A stretch of 39,764 nucleotides of DNA, taken from the NCBI RefSeq assembly GCF_946478885.1, contig NZ_CAMLDX010000022.1:1-39764 (forward strand), written 5' to 3'. Both the position numbers and the translations under genes were made by a program. Positions 9,101-18,231 of the stretch are shown in pieces. Position 1 is the stretch's first letter; each line of letters opens with the position of its first letter. This DNA is from an uncultured Bacillus sp. (GTDB lineage Bacteria > Bacillota > Bacilli > Bacillales_B > DSM-18226). A model generated the notes under the pieces. It searched no databases. It was not told the origin of the DNA and saw only the letters and a program-made list of their open reading frames with translations.

Positions 9101-10627
9101 CCAAATATCGGTACCATTGCGGTTGGAATCGCCAAAGCAGGTGCTGACATTATTACCATCAGCGGATTTGATGGAGGGACGGGTGCTGCAAGAATTCATG
9201 CGCTACAGCATGTGGGTCTGCCAGTTGAAATCGGCGTAAAGGCCGCACACAATGCCCTGATTGAGGCAGGACTCCGTAATAAAGTGGAAATCTGGGGTGA
9301 CGGTGGGATTAAAAGTGCGGCCGATGTAATGAAGGTGATGTTACTTGGAGCAAACCGAATCGGCTTTGGTACATTGTCTATGATCGCTATAGGCTGTACA
9401 ACCTGTCGCGGCTGTCATTTAGATACTTGCCATGTGGGAATCGCTACCCAAATTGAATCTGAAGTGCAGGCAAAAGAGCATGGTCTGCGAAGATTTGTAC
9501 CGCGTCAATACGAATTAGCGGTACAGGGCATTACGAATTTATTCACAGCTTTTGCAAAAGAAGTCAAAAATCTCGCTGCTTCCCTTGGCATTCAAAAACT
9601 GCAAGATGCCGTTGGACGCTCTGATCTTCTAGAACAAATAAAAGGTTTGGACCAGTTAAATTTGAAATATTTATTAAAATTGATCGAAATCAGCCAATTT
9701 AATCAAAAGGAAGGCATCGCAGCGAAAGCATCAAACAAAAGCCGATACAAACTGGTCGTAGGTGCTGAATACCTTGATGCAAGTACAGAAGATTTACAGC
9801 AGTCACGCGAGTATTCCGGTGTGACAGCGGAGCAGCGTGTACTAGGAAGTCGGGTTTCCTGCCACCGCGTACGCAACCGTCTGGATGGTTCCTATACAAA
9901 GCTGCCATCTGTCAAACTAAAGTATACAAATGGTTCCATTCCAGGAAACGGACTTGGAGCTTATAACAGTGCCGGCATTGATATTGAAGTAGACGGCGGT
10001 GCACAGGATGGAATAGGTAAGACCTCTTACGGCGGAAAAATTATTATCCTTAAAGCAAAAGGGAAAGATGGAAACTACTATAACGGTTCAGTAGGAAAAG
10101 GGTTTGGCTATGGTGCTCAACGCGGGTTGCTCATTGCCCAGGGTGACGCTGATGCCAGAGCGGGGATTCGTTTATCTGGAGCAGATATTATTATTGGCGG
10201 CCATTTAAAAGAGTCCGTTCCGGAACAGGAAACAGGAAACATTGGTGTACATGCAAATATTAAAGGATTTGCTTTTGAATATATGACAAACGGCAGAGGT
10301 CTGGTTTTTGGCGATCCGGGTCCGTGGATTTGTGCGGGGATGACTGGCGGTGTGGTTTATGTCAGACTGCAGCCGGAAATGGGCTTAACGGAAGCGGCGA
10401 TCCTTCGCAGAATTGCCAAAGGAGCAAATGTTACCCTGACGATGCTTTCGAATAAAGGAAAGGAAGATATCGCAGAGCTACTTGGTCAATATAAAGAAAT
10501 TCTTACTGCACATGGTCAAATAATCGAATCTGCCTATATAGCCAAACTGCTTGAAAAACCGGAAACACACTTTATGCAAATTATTCCTGTCAAAGAACAG
10601 ACTGATCCATCTTTATCAACAGAATAA
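6155..10627 (+). CDS. Glutamate synthase large (alpha) subunit
   Basis: 1490 residues with all domains of GltA/GltB-type enzymes, which make two glutamates from glutamine and 2-oxoglutarate. The class II amidotransferase nucleophile is C20 in EHDACGI, so the first 19 residues are a propeptide. The synthase domain has the FMN-barrel signature GGEGGEIKD/KIGQGAKPGEGG. The 3Fe-4S cysteines C1081, C1087 and C1092 lie in CTTCRGCHLDTCHVG, with an extra C1084. A C-terminal glutamine-rich beta-helix (GXGXG) domain closes it. No small subunit (gltB) is beside it, unlike the classical gltAB operon. It is framed by its own terminator and a structured leader. It sits between gsaB and ygaE, which I recall as adjacent in B. 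subtilis. The electron donor is uncertain: a distant GltB or ferredoxin. Confidence 0.92.
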   Translation: MQYYSPSFFQNFNREEHDACGIVSCLEKKNIPTRDNIFTCIEALVTMNHRAGFINGEGDGVGIHIDIPRKLWKEKLSQAGVNPEAAEKENFVVGHIFIKRRDHVEQIKADLLEKLEKENFKILFQSDEVSEFSALGPIALQENPVFFQFACITPLQEQQLSRKLFELTLQFEENENVHVASLSQYHAVYKVMGAGDILPKYYHDLANPLVASTMTLGHNRYSTNTLSSFFRVQPFGVLGHNGEINTIAKLRDEARMTSVPLVKEGSDSQDLSRTIETFICRDDYSLFEAMDIMFPPIVNEIKAYPEHLQNMYTYMRESWGHFAQGPAGIISRFGKEAVFSVDALGLRPLWMLETEQSYLFSSEPGIIPVSEYINDPKPLAPGEKIGFKWHEAEIKIFEQRNYQEEVYNRISSRLSLENARTRLNLPVLEKKISFHFSNKIHSGQYKAFGWDRDHIQLVEQMAENGAEPIRSLGHDAPLAALNPERKNLSDFIKESVAVVTNPAIDRDRETEHFSTRVVIGKRPSLFQYEEVSEVVELQTPILIEGKTGYEVANELQQPSYDQLIYHYAKKNSSLLIQVIFRPEESIQKALERLSQEAVTAVKNGKTLIVLDDSTAHQEGACWIDPHLAVSVIDQALVKESLRRNCSLVLRSAAIRSLHDIITVFGLGADLVSPYYMFLTVMDNSTKPIVHLYSSLVKGLEKVISTIGIHELRGYARLFSSIGLHEEIADKLSIVNFFGSDELSYDFAAMKEDAIKRRRDFHNEKERIGKSFHLFPRIWKAIGDVAATGDYENYKQKITEQEELNPTAIRHLTSFRVIDSTVLPSEVDMSVGHHSLPFVISSMSFGSQNETAFRAYAEGANRLNMVSLNGEGGEIKDMLGKYPNTRGQQVASGRFGVNAELLNSSNLLEIKIGQGAKPGEGGHLPGSKVTAKIAETRNATKGSDLISPSNNHDIYSIEDLAQMIHELKTANDQAKVSVKVPVVPNIGTIAVGIAKAGADIITISGFDGGTGAARIHALQHVGLPVEIGVKAAHNALIEAGLRNKVEIWGDGGIKSAADVMKVMLLGANRIGFGTLSMIAIGCTTCRGCHLDTCHVGIATQIESEVQAKEHGLRRFVPRQYELAVQGITNLFTAFAKEVKNLAASLGIQKLQDAVGRSDLLEQIKGLDQLNLKYLLKLIEISQFNQKEGIAAKASNKSRYKLVVGAEYLDASTEDLQQSREYSGVTAEQRVLGSRVSCHRVRNRLDGSYTKLPSVKLKYTNGSIPGNGLGAYNSAGIDIEVDGGAQDGIGKTSYGGKIIILKAKGKDGNYYNGSVGKGFGYGAQRGLLIAQGDADARAGIRLSGADIIIGGHLKESVPEQETGNIGVHANIKGFAFEYMTNGRGLVFGDPGPWICAGMTGGVVYVRLQPEMGLTEAAILRRIAKGANVTLTMLSNKGKEDIAELLGQYKEILTAHGQIIESAYIAKLLEKPETHFMQIIPVKEQTDPSLSTE

Positions 10628-10653
10628 CCGTTTCATTCAAATATTATCAAAAG

Positions 10654-10690
10654 AGTTCTGACTCTGTTCTTTCTGAGTCAGACTTTTTTA
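10654..10690 (+). terminator. Terminator of the glutamate synthase gene
   Basis: AGTTCTGACTC pairs with GAGTCAGACT (one bulged T), followed by six T. It begins 27 nt past the stop codon. Confidence 0.85.
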
Positions 10691-10769
10691 TTGACTTTTT
10701 AAGGAAATTGCAGAGTAAATAATTTAATATTCAAAGAAGCAAGTCTTTTCCCGTTGCAATAGTTTAAGA

Positions 10770-10799
10770 TTGAACAAACTGCCTTAATGGTTGTATAAT
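10770..10799 (+). promoter_or_regulatory. Sigma-A promoter of ygaE
   Basis: TTGAAC (10770-10775), 18-nt spacer, TATAAT (10794-10799). A small palindrome GGTATgctATACC lies just downstream at 10809-10821 and could be an operator. Confidence 0.7.
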
Positions 10800-10854
10800 C
10801 TAGTTTCAGGTATGCTATACCATTGTATCATTTTCGGAAAGGAACATTTTACAA

Positions 10855-11931
10855 ATGAAGCTAGGTGCCCGCATTTTAAAAACGGGAATTGCTATTGTTT
10901 TATCGCTTTTTATTTCTCAATTACTTAACCTTCCTTCACCTATTTTTGCCGGAATTGCGGCTATTTTCGCCGTCCAGCCGACTATTTATCGTTCTTACTT
11001 ATCCATTATCGAACAAATACAAGGCAATGTAATCGGTGCATTAATTGCAGTCGTCTTTGTGTTATTGCTAGGTAACAATGTACTTATAATTGGGCTTGCT
11101 GCCATCATTGTTATCACGATCACACTCAAATTAAAACTGGAAAATGCCATTGGTCTCTCGTTAGTGACTCTGATTGCCATCATGGAGACGCCTGGAGAAA
11201 CGTTTATTGAATTTGCCTTTATTCGTTTTTCAACCATAATGCTCGGAGTATTATCGGCTTTCCTAGTCAATCTGCTCTTTTTGCGTCCGAAATATGAAAA
11301 TAGGCTTTATCAGCAAATTACCATGATGACAACCGATATTACGAAGTGGATTCGCTTGAATATCCGGGGCGCTTCAGAACATAAATTGTTAAAAAAAGAT
11401 ATTGAAGCCTTCAAGGAAGCCTTTATGAAAATAGAACAAACCTATTTAATGTATAAAGAGGAACGGAACTTTCTCAAGAAAGATAACCTTGAAAAAATAC
11501 GCAAACAGGTTATTTACAGACAAATGATCTCGACATTAAAACGTTCATTAGAAGTATTAAAAAAACTGCACAGATTTGAAAATGAAATAGTAGACCTGCC
11601 AGATGAGTTTCAGAATATGTTTGTGCAGCAACTAGACTGCATCATTCATCATCATGAACATATTATGCTTAAGTTTATCGGCAAGGTAAAACCCAATGTT
11701 CAATTTGATGAAGGGGACATGCGCCTGTCACGCGAAGAATTAATCGAACAATTCATTATCCTTTATTCACAGATTCAGGATGAAAAGGACAGTACTCATT
11801 ATCATATTATGCAGGTTATTGCAGCTATCAATGATTATGATGAATATGTCGAACATTTAGATCTCTTGATCACAAGCTTTCAGTCTTATCATAAAGGAGA
11901 AAGCGATGTAACACTCCCTGATTATTTATAA
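10855..11931 (+). CDS. ygaE: YgaE, aromatic acid exporter family (UPF0421) membrane protein
   Basis: 358 residues. The first 145 or so hold about four to six hydrophobic helices; the rest is a charged, helical cytoplasmic domain. This is the ArAE_1 architecture; family members are thought to export aromatic or other organic acids, but no substrate is known for YgaE. GGAAAGGAAC lies 7 nt before the ATG. Convergent with ygaD; the gap is filled by a copy of the dispersed palindromic repeat that probably ends both transcripts. Confidence 0.85.
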   Translation: MKLGARILKTGIAIVLSLFISQLLNLPSPIFAGIAAIFAVQPTIYRSYLSIIEQIQGNVIGALIAVVFVLLLGNNVLIIGLAAIIVITITLKLKLENAIGLSLVTLIAIMETPGETFIEFAFIRFSTIMLGVLSAFLVNLLFLRPKYENRLYQQITMMTTDITKWIRLNIRGASEHKLLKKDIEAFKEAFMKIEQTYLMYKEERNFLKKDNLEKIRKQVIYRQMISTLKRSLEVLKKLHRFENEIVDLPDEFQNMFVQQLDCIIHHHEHIMLKFIGKVKPNVQFDEGDMRLSREELIEQFIILYSQIQDEKDSTHYHIMQVIAAINDYDEYVEHLDLLITSFQSYHKGESDVTLPDYL

Positions 11932-11952
11932 AGGATCTATTACAAAATTAAA

Positions 11953-12021
11953 GGTGTCAGGCATCTCGATACAGGATCTAGTATCACTTTGTATAAAGCA
12001 TGGATGCCTGACAACCCCTTT
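11953..12021. repeat. Dispersed palindromic repeat, copy A
   Basis: The 11-bp arms TGTCAGGCATC (11955-11965) and GATGCCTGACA (12003-12013) are perfect inverted repeats. GATAC ... GTATC forms an inner stem. A run of T follows on the plus strand (12019-12023), so it can end ygaE transcription. The interior around CTTTGTATA resembles the interior of copy C at 34.6 kb. Confidence 0.75.
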
Positions 12022-12032
12022 TTCCTAACGGG

Positions 12033-13781
12033 TTATTGATCTAGCTGTTGTACTTGAAACAGTTTATAATAACTCCCCTTTTTATCCATCAATTCAGCAT
12101 GACTACCTGCTTCCACTACTTCACCATGTTCAATTAAAATAATTCTGTCAGCATGTGTAATCGTTGAAAGACGATGTGCCACAATAAAGGTTGTTCGGTC
12201 CTTTGCCAATCTTTCCAGTGTCTCCTGAATCAGATGTTCGCTCTCTAAATCAAGGGCAGACGTTGCTTCATCGAGGATAAGAATTGGAGGATTCTTCAAA
12301 AATACCCGGGCAATGGCGATCCTTTGCTTTTGACCTCCGGATAATTTTACTCCTCTTTCCCCTACCTTCGTATCATACCCCTCCGGAAGGCTCGTAATAA
12401 AATCATGGGCATTGGCAGCCTTTGCTGCTTCAATTACCTCTTTTGCTGTCGCATCCGGCTTTCCAAGTAAAATATTCGCCCTAACCGAATCACTAAATAA
12501 GATAGTATCCTGCAGTACCATTCCTATCTTATCCCTTAGTGAACGTACTTTAAAATCTCGAACATCCGTACCGTCAAGCAGGATTCTTCCTCCTGTCACA
12601 TCGTAAAACCGTGGAATTAAACTGACTAGGGAAGATTTTCCACCGCCGCTCATTCCCACAAAAGCTATCGTTTCCCCTCTTTTAATATCAAGGGTAATAT
12701 TTTTTAAAACATCGCCATTTTGATCATCATAGGAAAAATCAACATGATCAAACACAATATGTCCCTCTACACTCTCACATTCAATCGAATCAGGGGCATC
12801 CTGAATATCATACTTTTCATCCATTAGTTCAAACACCCGATCCATTGAGGCAAAGGATTGCGTCAGCGAAGTTGAAGAATTCACCAGGCGTCTTAACGGA
12901 GCGTAAAGCCGCTCAATATACCCCGTAAACGCTACCATCGCTCCGACGGAAAGGGCATCATTAATGACGAGATAGCCAGCATATCCAATAACCAACAGCG
13001 GCGCAATATCTGTTACAGTATTCACCACAGCAAAAGACTTAGCATTCCATCTTGTATGCTCAATCGCTTTATTCAAAAAATTTCTGTTTTGCTGTGCAAA
13101 GTTCTTCTGCTCAACATCTTCAATAGCAAAACTTTTTATAACCGGCATTCCCTGTACCCGTTCGTGCAAATAGCTCTGCACCTCTGCGAGAGCTTGCGAG
13201 CGCTTACGTGTTAATGAACGTAATCTACTAAAAAAGTATTTTACTGAAAAAATATAAAGTGGTAATAATATAATGGATATTACAGTGAGTTTAATATCCA
13301 TCGTAAACATAATCCCGATAGCGATGAGCACTGTTGTAAGGTCTAGCCATACATTCATCAGCCCCGTCACAACAAATGTTTTTGTCTGCTCTACATCATT
13401 AATAACCCTTGAAATGACTTCCCCTGTTTTGGTGTTTGAATAATATTTAAAACTCAGCTTCTGTATATGTGTGTACAATTGATCGCGAATATCATATAAT
13501 ATTTTGCTGGATGTCCACTGAGCAAAATATTGCCGGTAATACTCAATCGGCGGACGAAGGACAACAAATATGACGAACATAATAGCAATGATAAAAAACA
13601 ATTCATTCACTTTTTCCTCTTTTGAAAGGACGTGATTACCAATTATATCATCCACGACATATTTTAGAAGCAAAGGGAGCAGGAGAGGAATAGCAAATTT
13701 TATGATCCCAATGATGATAGTCGCAAAGATTTGAACGCGATAAGGCTTTACAAAGTGCAAATAACGTTTGATACTGTCCAC
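12033..13781 (-). CDS. ygaD: ABC exporter half-transporter YgaD
   Basis: 582 residues: six membrane helices in the first 300 or so, then an ABC domain. The Walker A is GMSGGGKSS (near residue 375), the signature LSGGQKQR (near 478), the Walker [13 protein letters not shown] (near 500) and the switch histidine AHRLST. This is the homodimeric multidrug/lipid exporter (MsbA/BmrA) layout; the substrate is unknown. It starts with GTG, preceded by GGTGGGGGA. ntdP lies upstream on the same strand but a terminator separates them. Confidence 0.92.
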   Translation of the reverse strand: MDSIKRYLHFVKPYRVQIFATIIIGIIKFAIPLLLPLLLKYVVDDIIGNHVLSKEEKVNELFFIIAIMFVIFVVLRPPIEYYRQYFAQWTSSKILYDIRDQLYTHIQKLSFKYYSNTKTGEVISRVINDVEQTKTFVVTGLMNVWLDLTTVLIAIGIMFTMDIKLTVISIILLPLYIFSVKYFFSRLRSLTRKRSQALAEVQSYLHERVQGMPVIKSFAIEDVEQKNFAQQNRNFLNKAIEHTRWNAKSFAVVNTVTDIAPLLVIGYAGYLVINDALSVGAMVAFTGYIERLYAPLRRLVNSSTSLTQSFASMDRVFELMDEKYDIQDAPDSIECESVEGHIVFDHVDFSYDDQNGDVLKNITLDIKRGETIAFVGMSGGGKSSLVSLIPRFYDVTGGRILLDGTDVRDFKVRSLRDKIGMVLQDTILFSDSVRANILLGKPDATAKEVIEAAKAANAHDFITSLPEGYDTKVGERGVKLSGGQKQRIAIARVFLKNPPILILDEATSALDLESEHLIQETLERLAKDRTTFIVAHRLSTITHADRIILIEHGEVVEAGSHAELMDKKGSYYKLFQVQQLDQ

Positions 13782-13805
13782 AATTCCCCCACCTAACCTT
13801 CACAC

Positions 13806-13831
13806 AAAAACCCGTTGAAACATTCAACAGG
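13806..13831 (-). terminator. Terminator of ntdP
   Basis: On the minus strand CCTGTTGAA pairs with TTCAACGGG (9 bp, one G-U) around a 3-nt loop, then TTTTTGTG. It sits 18 nt past the ntdP stop, before ygaD. Confidence 0.8.
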
Positions 13832-13848
13832 TAATCACTACTGTCATG

Positions 13849-14379
13849 TTAGCCTCTGTATGTTAAATACCGCTCATACCAAGTATCGATAAAATCCGGT
13901 GCAAATGGACCTTTCCGCTGCAGAATCCATTGAATTAATGTGTTGACATTTGCCTTCAAAATACGGTCAATTGCTTCCGGATAATTCATTTCCTTTTTAT
14001 GGCGTTCATATTCATCCTCATCGAGCAGATGATAAGTCATATCGGGAAAAACTTTAATATCTAAATCATAATCAATGTATTTCAATGCCTCACCATCATA
14101 AATAAACGGCGAGCTTAAATTACAATAATAATAAATTCCATCTTCCCGAAGCATTCCTATTATATTAAACCAATGCTGAGCGTGAAAATAAGTAATGGCC
14201 GGTTCTCTTGTTAACCACGTTCTTCCGTCTGATTCAGTTACAATCGTACGGTCATTGCCACCAATTACTAGGTTTTGCGAACCCTTCAGCACGGTTGTTT
14301 CATCCCATACACGATGAATTAACCCATTATGCTTATAACTGTGAATTTGTACTGGTTCACCTTCGTTGGGTACGCCCAT
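13849..14379 (-). CDS. ntdP: Nucleoside tri-/diphosphate phosphatase NtdP (YgaC, DUF402)
   Basis: 176 residues, DUF402 family, corresponding to B. subtilis YgaC. Characterised relatives hydrolyse nucleoside tri- and diphosphates using divalent metal; conserved acidic and histidine residues around VTESDGRTW and [10 protein letters not shown] are visible. The open frame begins six codons earlier at 14397 without a site, while AGGGGAAAG sits just before the ATG at 14379, which also matches the family start MGxPxEGE. It is expressed alone: a terminator follows. Confidence 0.88.
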   Translation of the reverse strand: MGVPNEGEPVQIHSYKHNGLIHRVWDETTVLKGSQNLVIGGNDRTIVTESDGRTWLTREPAITYFHAQHWFNIIGMLREDGIYYYCNLSSPFIYDGEALKYIDYDLDIKVFPDMTYHLLDEDEYERHKKEMNYPEAIDRILKANVNTLIQWILQRKGPFAPDFIDTWYERYLTYRG

Positions 14380-14555
14380 TCTTTCCCCTACTTTCATTTC
14401 CGGACGCTTTGCAACCTATCCATTTTTTCATAATCTATAACATGTATAACTTTACGAATCGTATAAGTTATACTGGTTTAAAATAACGACAAGAGGTAAC
14501 AAAGATCAATTCCTAATTTATATTAATACTATTATAACGGTTTATGGGAAATTTT

Positions 14556-14590
14556 AAAACAAAACAACCATCGAAATCTCATCAATGGTT
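14556..14590 (-). terminator. Terminator of ygaB
   Basis: On the minus strand AACCATTGA pairs with TCGATGGTT (9 bp, one G-U), then GTTTTGTTTT. It leaves a 3' UTR of about 145 nt after ygaB, which also contains CGTGA ... TCACG (14709-14726). The gap 14380-14733 holds no other gene. Confidence 0.75.
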
Positions 14591-14733
14591 GCTAATTGTC
14601 CTGAGCGGTAAAGCTGGATATTGCTCTGAATTTGATAATGACTGCCTATCTTTTAACCACTCAATTCAGGAAATCACTCACAGAATGTTTCCTTCCTATC
14701 ATCTATTACGTGACGATCGATTCACGCCCTTCA

Positions 14734-14979
14734 TCATATGGACACATTAACTGCTTCTTGATAAGAACGAATGACTTCTTCTGTCTGCTTTTCAAATACC
14801 TGCTGGATTTCTTTCAGTTCTTTTTTCATGTTCACCATTTTAAGCTGAACACTTTCCAACTGACTTCCCCTTTGAAGCTGCATTTCTATTTCCTGGCATC
14901 TTTCCAGTTCACTTTGCAGAAATAAAAGACGATCCATGATTTTCAATTGTTCAGTTACTAAACGGTTGAATTCATTCAT
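14734..14979 (-). CDS. ygaB: YgaB family protein
   Basis: 81 residues, almost all helical, with a heptad pattern between about residues 10 and 65 that suggests a coiled coil. It fits YgaB by position and by the start MNEF. A GTG three codons upstream (14988) is possible, but GGCGGGTGG fits the ATG at 14979 best. Function unknown. Confidence 0.75.
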   Translation of the reverse strand: MNEFNRLVTEQLKIMDRLLFLQSELERCQEIEMQLQRGSQLESVQLKMVNMKKELKEIQQVFEKQTEEVIRSYQEAVNVSI

Positions 14980-15234
14980 TCTTACCACCCGCCTAAATAA
15001 ATTCCCCTTCTGCCAAGCTACAGCGTTAGGTTTCTTTCCTAAATAATCTATTCGGCGCTTTCTTCTCTATTCCTTTGAATACTTTTGTCAAGCAGCATAT
15101 TTTTTTGTCAAATGAATTTATTTGCAATCGTTTAAGGGGGGTTCTTTTAGAAGTGGTTTATTGGTTTATGAACAGTGATTTATTTTAGAAAAACTGGATG
15201 GGAGGGGAAATATTCCATATCTATGAAAGAAGAA

Positions 15235-15336
15235 AGGGCTGCACAGCATAAGGATCTTCCCCAATAGAATCTTGATTCGGCTTCATCCGTTGAATGAAGA
15301 CTTGAATCAAACCGAGGATACCTGCTGTTTAGCCCT
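15235..15336 (-). other. Long multi-block hairpin after sspE
   Basis: Three nested helices fold the whole segment. AGGGCT-ACAGCA (15235-15248) pairs with TGCTGT-AGCCCT (15323-15336) across a 2x2 internal loop. TTGATTC (15272-15278) pairs with GAATCAA (15304-15310). CTTCAT (15281-15286) pairs with ATGAAG (15294-15299). On the minus strand it starts 14 nt after the sspE stop and is followed by a T-rich stretch, so it is likely the sspE 3' UTR/terminator. The remaining 15000-15234 shows no gene. Confidence 0.6.
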
Positions 15337-15350
15337 CCCTTTTACATGTC

Positions 15351-15545
15351 TTATTTACTAGCTTGGCCTGAGTTTTTCGCTTTGTTCGCTTCAGCCTGTT
15401 GGTTTTGCTTTCTTACTTCCTGGACATCTGTATCACTCGCAAATTCTGTTCCAAATTGTCCTTTGTTGGAAGCAGATGCCGTATTTTGTTGTCTCACCTG
15501 CTGAATGTTTGTACCAGCTTGAGAGCGGTTTGGTTGTTTCGCCAT
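15351..15545 (-). CDS. sspE: Gamma-type small acid-soluble spore protein
   Basis: 64 residues, rich in Q, N, A, S and K and lacking membrane segments. The segment GQFGTEFASDTDVQEVRKQN carries the gamma-type SASP motif, including the TEFAS germination-protease site. Gamma SASPs are amino-acid stores in the spore core, degraded on germination. GGAGGTGAT lies 7 nt before the ATG at 15545; the longer frame upstream is not used. It is shorter than the 84-residue B. subtilis protein, with fewer internal repeats. Confidence 0.93.
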   Translation of the reverse strand: MAKQPNRSQAGTNIQQVRQQNTASASNKGQFGTEFASDTDVQEVRKQNQQAEANKAKNSGQASK

Positions 15546-15614
15546 GATGATTATCACCTCCACGAAAGTTAATGTAACCATCTCAAAGACGAATATCCTT
15601 CAAAAATAGAAATT

Positions 15615-15648
15615 TTGTATGTATAAATAAAAAACGGATTTGAATACA
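15615..15648 (-). promoter_or_regulatory. Candidate sigma-G promoter of sspE
   Basis: On the minus strand a -10-like CATACAA (15615-15621; consensus CATnnTA) and a -35-like TGTATTC (15642-15648) are about 20 nt apart. Forespore expression is expected for a gamma SASP, but the match is not perfect. Confidence 0.45.
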
Positions 15649-15692
15649 AAGCAGACCCCATTAAAATGTCCTCCCTAAAAAGACAAAACAGC

Positions 15693-15758
15693 GGGATCTG
15701 TCCATTTTTGGTGTCAGGCACCGCAAGTGGGGGCATCGCAAATGCTTGCGATGCCTGA
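15693..15758. repeat. Dispersed palindromic repeat, copy B
   Basis: GGTGTCAGGCACC (15710-15722) is preceded by GGGATCTGTCC (15693-15703), which resembles the outer arm of copy C. TCAGGCA (15714-15720) pairs with TGCCTGA (15752-15758). Inside, GGCATCGCAA and TTGCGATGCC form a perfect 10-bp stem with loop ATGC. It ends 4 nt from the mutY stop codon. Confidence 0.7.
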
Positions 15759-15762
15759 GGTT

Positions 15763-16857
15763 TTATTTTTTATAATATTGCATGATTATTTTTTGATGTG
15801 ATACGGGGAATGGATAGATATCTATTTCTGTGGTAGAAACGATTTTCAGATCTTGCCTTTCATCCGGAATAGTTAATAATGTTCCCTGATAAACATGTAT
15901 ATTCCAAGTGAGATGTGAAAAAACATGATCAATCGTCCCCGCCATGTCGCCCAGTTGCATTTCCACACCAAATTCACTTCTTATATATTCCTGTAATTGC
16001 TCCCCCTCTGAGCGATAGGGGAGATGGATTTCCACATTAGGAAATTCCCATAGATTAGCGAGCAAGCCGTTTTCCGGACGCTTATGAATCAATGTTCGTC
16101 CCCTCTCGTCCTGAAGTACGACAGCAGCCAAGTGAACGGCGCGTTGTTTTTTATTCTTTATTTTAACTGGCAACTCGTCCTGTACCCCTTCATGAAAAGC
16201 GGAGCAATGCTCCCGTACAGGGCATAATAGACAGGAAGGAGAAGATGGGGTACAAACTATTGCCCCTAGCTCCATCAGAGCCTGGTTAAAATAGGAAGGA
16301 TTGTCATGCGATATTAATTGCCTGACAGCTTTTTCAAAAATTTTTCGAGTGGCTGGCTTAGCAATATCCTCCCAAATCGATAAGATTCTGGAAAGTACAC
16401 GCATCACATTGCCATCCACTGCAGGTTCAGCCTTTCCGTAAGCAATACTCAATATGGCACCCGCTGTGTAAGGGCCAACTCCTTTCAAGGAAGAGATCTC
16501 TTTTGGGTCCTCTGGAACCTTTCCTCCATATTTTTCTTGCACTTCCTTGACGGCTGAATGTAGATTTCTTGCTCTAGAATAATAACCAAGCCCTTCCCAA
16601 GCCTTAAGTATATTTTCTTCTTCCGCTTCAGACAGTGCCTTAACGGTAGGAAATTGCTCGATAAAACGGGTAAAATACGGAATGACTGTATCCACCCGTG
16701 TTTGCTGTAGCATAATCTCCGATACCCAAATTTTATAGGGATCACGATCTTGGCGCCATGGTAAATCGCGCTTTTCTTCCATAAACCAATTTATCAAGTC
16801 ACAGCGGAAGCCTTCTGCGTCAATAGCTTCCAAACGCTTCAAATTGTTATTTTTCAC
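15763..16857 (-). CDS. mutY: A/G-specific adenine glycosylase MutY
   Basis: 364 residues. It removes adenine mispaired with 8-oxoguanine. The HhH-GPD domain carries the catalytic glutamate in [10 protein letters not shown], the helix-hairpin-helix [10 protein letters not shown] and the catalytic aspartate in AVDGNVMR. The 4Fe-4S cluster loop is C-x6-C-x2-C-x5-C ([17 protein letters not shown]). A C-terminal NUDIX-like domain recognises 8-oxoG. The start is GTG, with GGGGGGA upstream. This is yfhQ in B. subtilis; it diverges from yfhP there as here. Confidence 0.95.
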   Translation of the reverse strand: MKNNNLKRLEAIDAEGFRCDLINWFMEEKRDLPWRQDRDPYKIWVSEIMLQQTRVDTVIPYFTRFIEQFPTVKALSEAEEENILKAWEGLGYYSRARNLHSAVKEVQEKYGGKVPEDPKEISSLKGVGPYTAGAILSIAYGKAEPAVDGNVMRVLSRILSIWEDIAKPATRKIFEKAVRQLISHDNPSYFNQALMELGAIVCTPSSPSCLLCPVREHCSAFHEGVQDELPVKIKNKKQRAVHLAAVVLQDERGRTLIHKRPENGLLANLWEFPNVEIHLPYRSEGEQLQEYIRSEFGVEMQLGDMAGTIDHVFSHLTWNIHVYQGTLLTIPDERQDLKIVSTTEIDIYPFPVSHQKIIMQYYKK

Positions 16858-17097
16858 TTTTGTCCCCCCAGAACAGTAAACTTTTTGTTGAAATTAGGCA
16901 TAATAATTATACGAATAACTAAATTGTGAACAATATATTATAAATAAGAAAACCCTCATTTAAATAATTCTAAAAGTGGGAAATTATCACTGCGGCAGTA
17001 TTTTTTTTTTGATAAACTAGTAGTAGAAAGTCAAAATGTTATTTGAAACAGGACATTTCTGTTCGTTGGAAATATCCTAAAAAAGGAGGTTCCATCC

Positions 17098-18075
17098 GTG
17101 GATACTGGCACTCATGTTGTAATGGGATTTGCCCTTGGCGGACTGGCAACGCTTGATCCAGCCTTTTCTGAAGGTTCTGCCGCTACTTGCGTATTAATTT
17201 CCGCCCTTATTGGTTCACAGGTACCTGATATCGATACCGTTTTAAAGTTAAAAAATAATGCTGTCTATATACGAAATCATCGAGGCATCACTCATTCCAT
17301 TCCTGCTGTTTTACTTTGGCCTGTACTGATATCCGGACTGTTATATCAATTTTTTCCAGAAGTGAATTTCCTACATTTATGGCTCTGGACATTTCTGGCG
17401 GTGTTCCTCCATGTCTTTGTTGATATGTTTAATGCCTATGGTACCCAAGCTTTTCGCCCATTTTCATCAAAATGGGTTGCCCTTGGGGTTATCAATACAT
17501 TTGATCCTTTGATTTTTAGCCTTCATATAGTCGGACTAGTCCTTTGGGTGTTCGGGGCAAATCCAGGCTACACCTTCCTGACTATTTATGCTATATTGGT
17601 GGTCTATTACATTTTCCGTTTTATGGAAAGAAGAAGAGTATACAAACGCGTATTAAAAATGATTCCGGATGCCGTCGAAATCATTATTTCACCAACTTTA
17701 AAATTCCATCATTGGAAAATTGCCGTGATGAACCAGCATCAGTTTTTCGTCGGACGATCAGTAAATAGAAGGGTTGAGATTCAAGATCAATTTAACCGTC
17801 TTGAAATTCCTCAGACACCAGTATTAGAAGCAGCGAAGAAAGATTCCAATCTGTCTGCTTTTCTCTCCTTCTCACCTGTATACCGATGGGAAGCGGATGA
17901 ATTTGATGACTATTATGAAGTACGCTTTATCGACTTAAGATATCGAAGCAAAGATTATTATCCTTTTGTTGCCGTCGTTCAGCTTGATCGGGATTTAAAT
18001 ATCAAAACTTCTTATACCGGATGGATTTTCAGTGAGAAAAAACTGCGAAAGAAACTGGAAATCATTCCAAGCTAA
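17098..18075 (+). CDS. yfhP: YfhP, membrane-bound metal-dependent hydrolase family (YdjM-like)
   Basis: 325 residues with about four membrane helices in the N-terminal 180. Conserved metal-binding-type motifs are DTGTHVVMG, DIDT, HRGITHS and HVFVDMFNAYGTQ. The C-terminal 140 residues are soluble. The start is GTG, placed 7 nt after AAAGGAGGT. In B. subtilis YfhP has been suggested to be a negative regulator of neighbouring genes, including mutY and sspE; that is recall, not shown here. Confidence 0.88.
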   Translation: MDTGTHVVMGFALGGLATLDPAFSEGSAATCVLISALIGSQVPDIDTVLKLKNNAVYIRNHRGITHSIPAVLLWPVLISGLLYQFFPEVNFLHLWLWTFLAVFLHVFVDMFNAYGTQAFRPFSSKWVALGVINTFDPLIFSLHIVGLVLWVFGANPGYTFLTIYAILVVYYIFRFMERRRVYKRVLKMIPDAVEIIISPTLKFHHWKIAVMNQHQFFVGRSVNRRVEIQDQFNRLEIPQTPVLEAAKKDSNLSAFLSFSPVYRWEADEFDDYYEVRFIDLRYRSKDYYPFVAVVQLDRDLNIKTSYTGWIFSEKKLRKKLEIIPS

Positions 18076-18104
18076 AGCGGTGCCAGTACAGCATCGCTTT
18101 TTTT
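18074..18104 (+). terminator. Terminator of yfhP
   Basis: AAAGCGGTGC pairs with GCATCGCTTT (10 bp including one G-U) and is followed by T residues. It overlaps the last base pairs of the stop codon. Confidence 0.8.
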
Positions 18105-18128
18105 CCAAATATTTATCCCCCTCCTGCT

Positions 18129-18158
18129 GACATATATCCTGCAAAATAAAACATACTA
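18129..18158 (+). promoter_or_regulatory. Sigma-G promoter of sspK
   Basis: A perfect sigma-G -10 CATACTA (18152-18158) is preceded, 17 nt upstream, by GACATA (18129-18134). This predicts forespore expression, as expected for an SASP gene. Confidence 0.7.
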
Positions 18159-18231
18159 TCTTTAAGTGATCATCAAGACACCAGCCCTTAATGGTCACGG
18201 GTTAACCCCTTGTTCAGGAGGTTTTGCAACC

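Noticed and set aside
15223..15267. A 14-codon frame (MKEERAAQHKDLPQ) with GGGAGGGG upstream
   Set aside because: The spacing is about 14 nt and the frame lies inside the sspE hairpin on the other strand.
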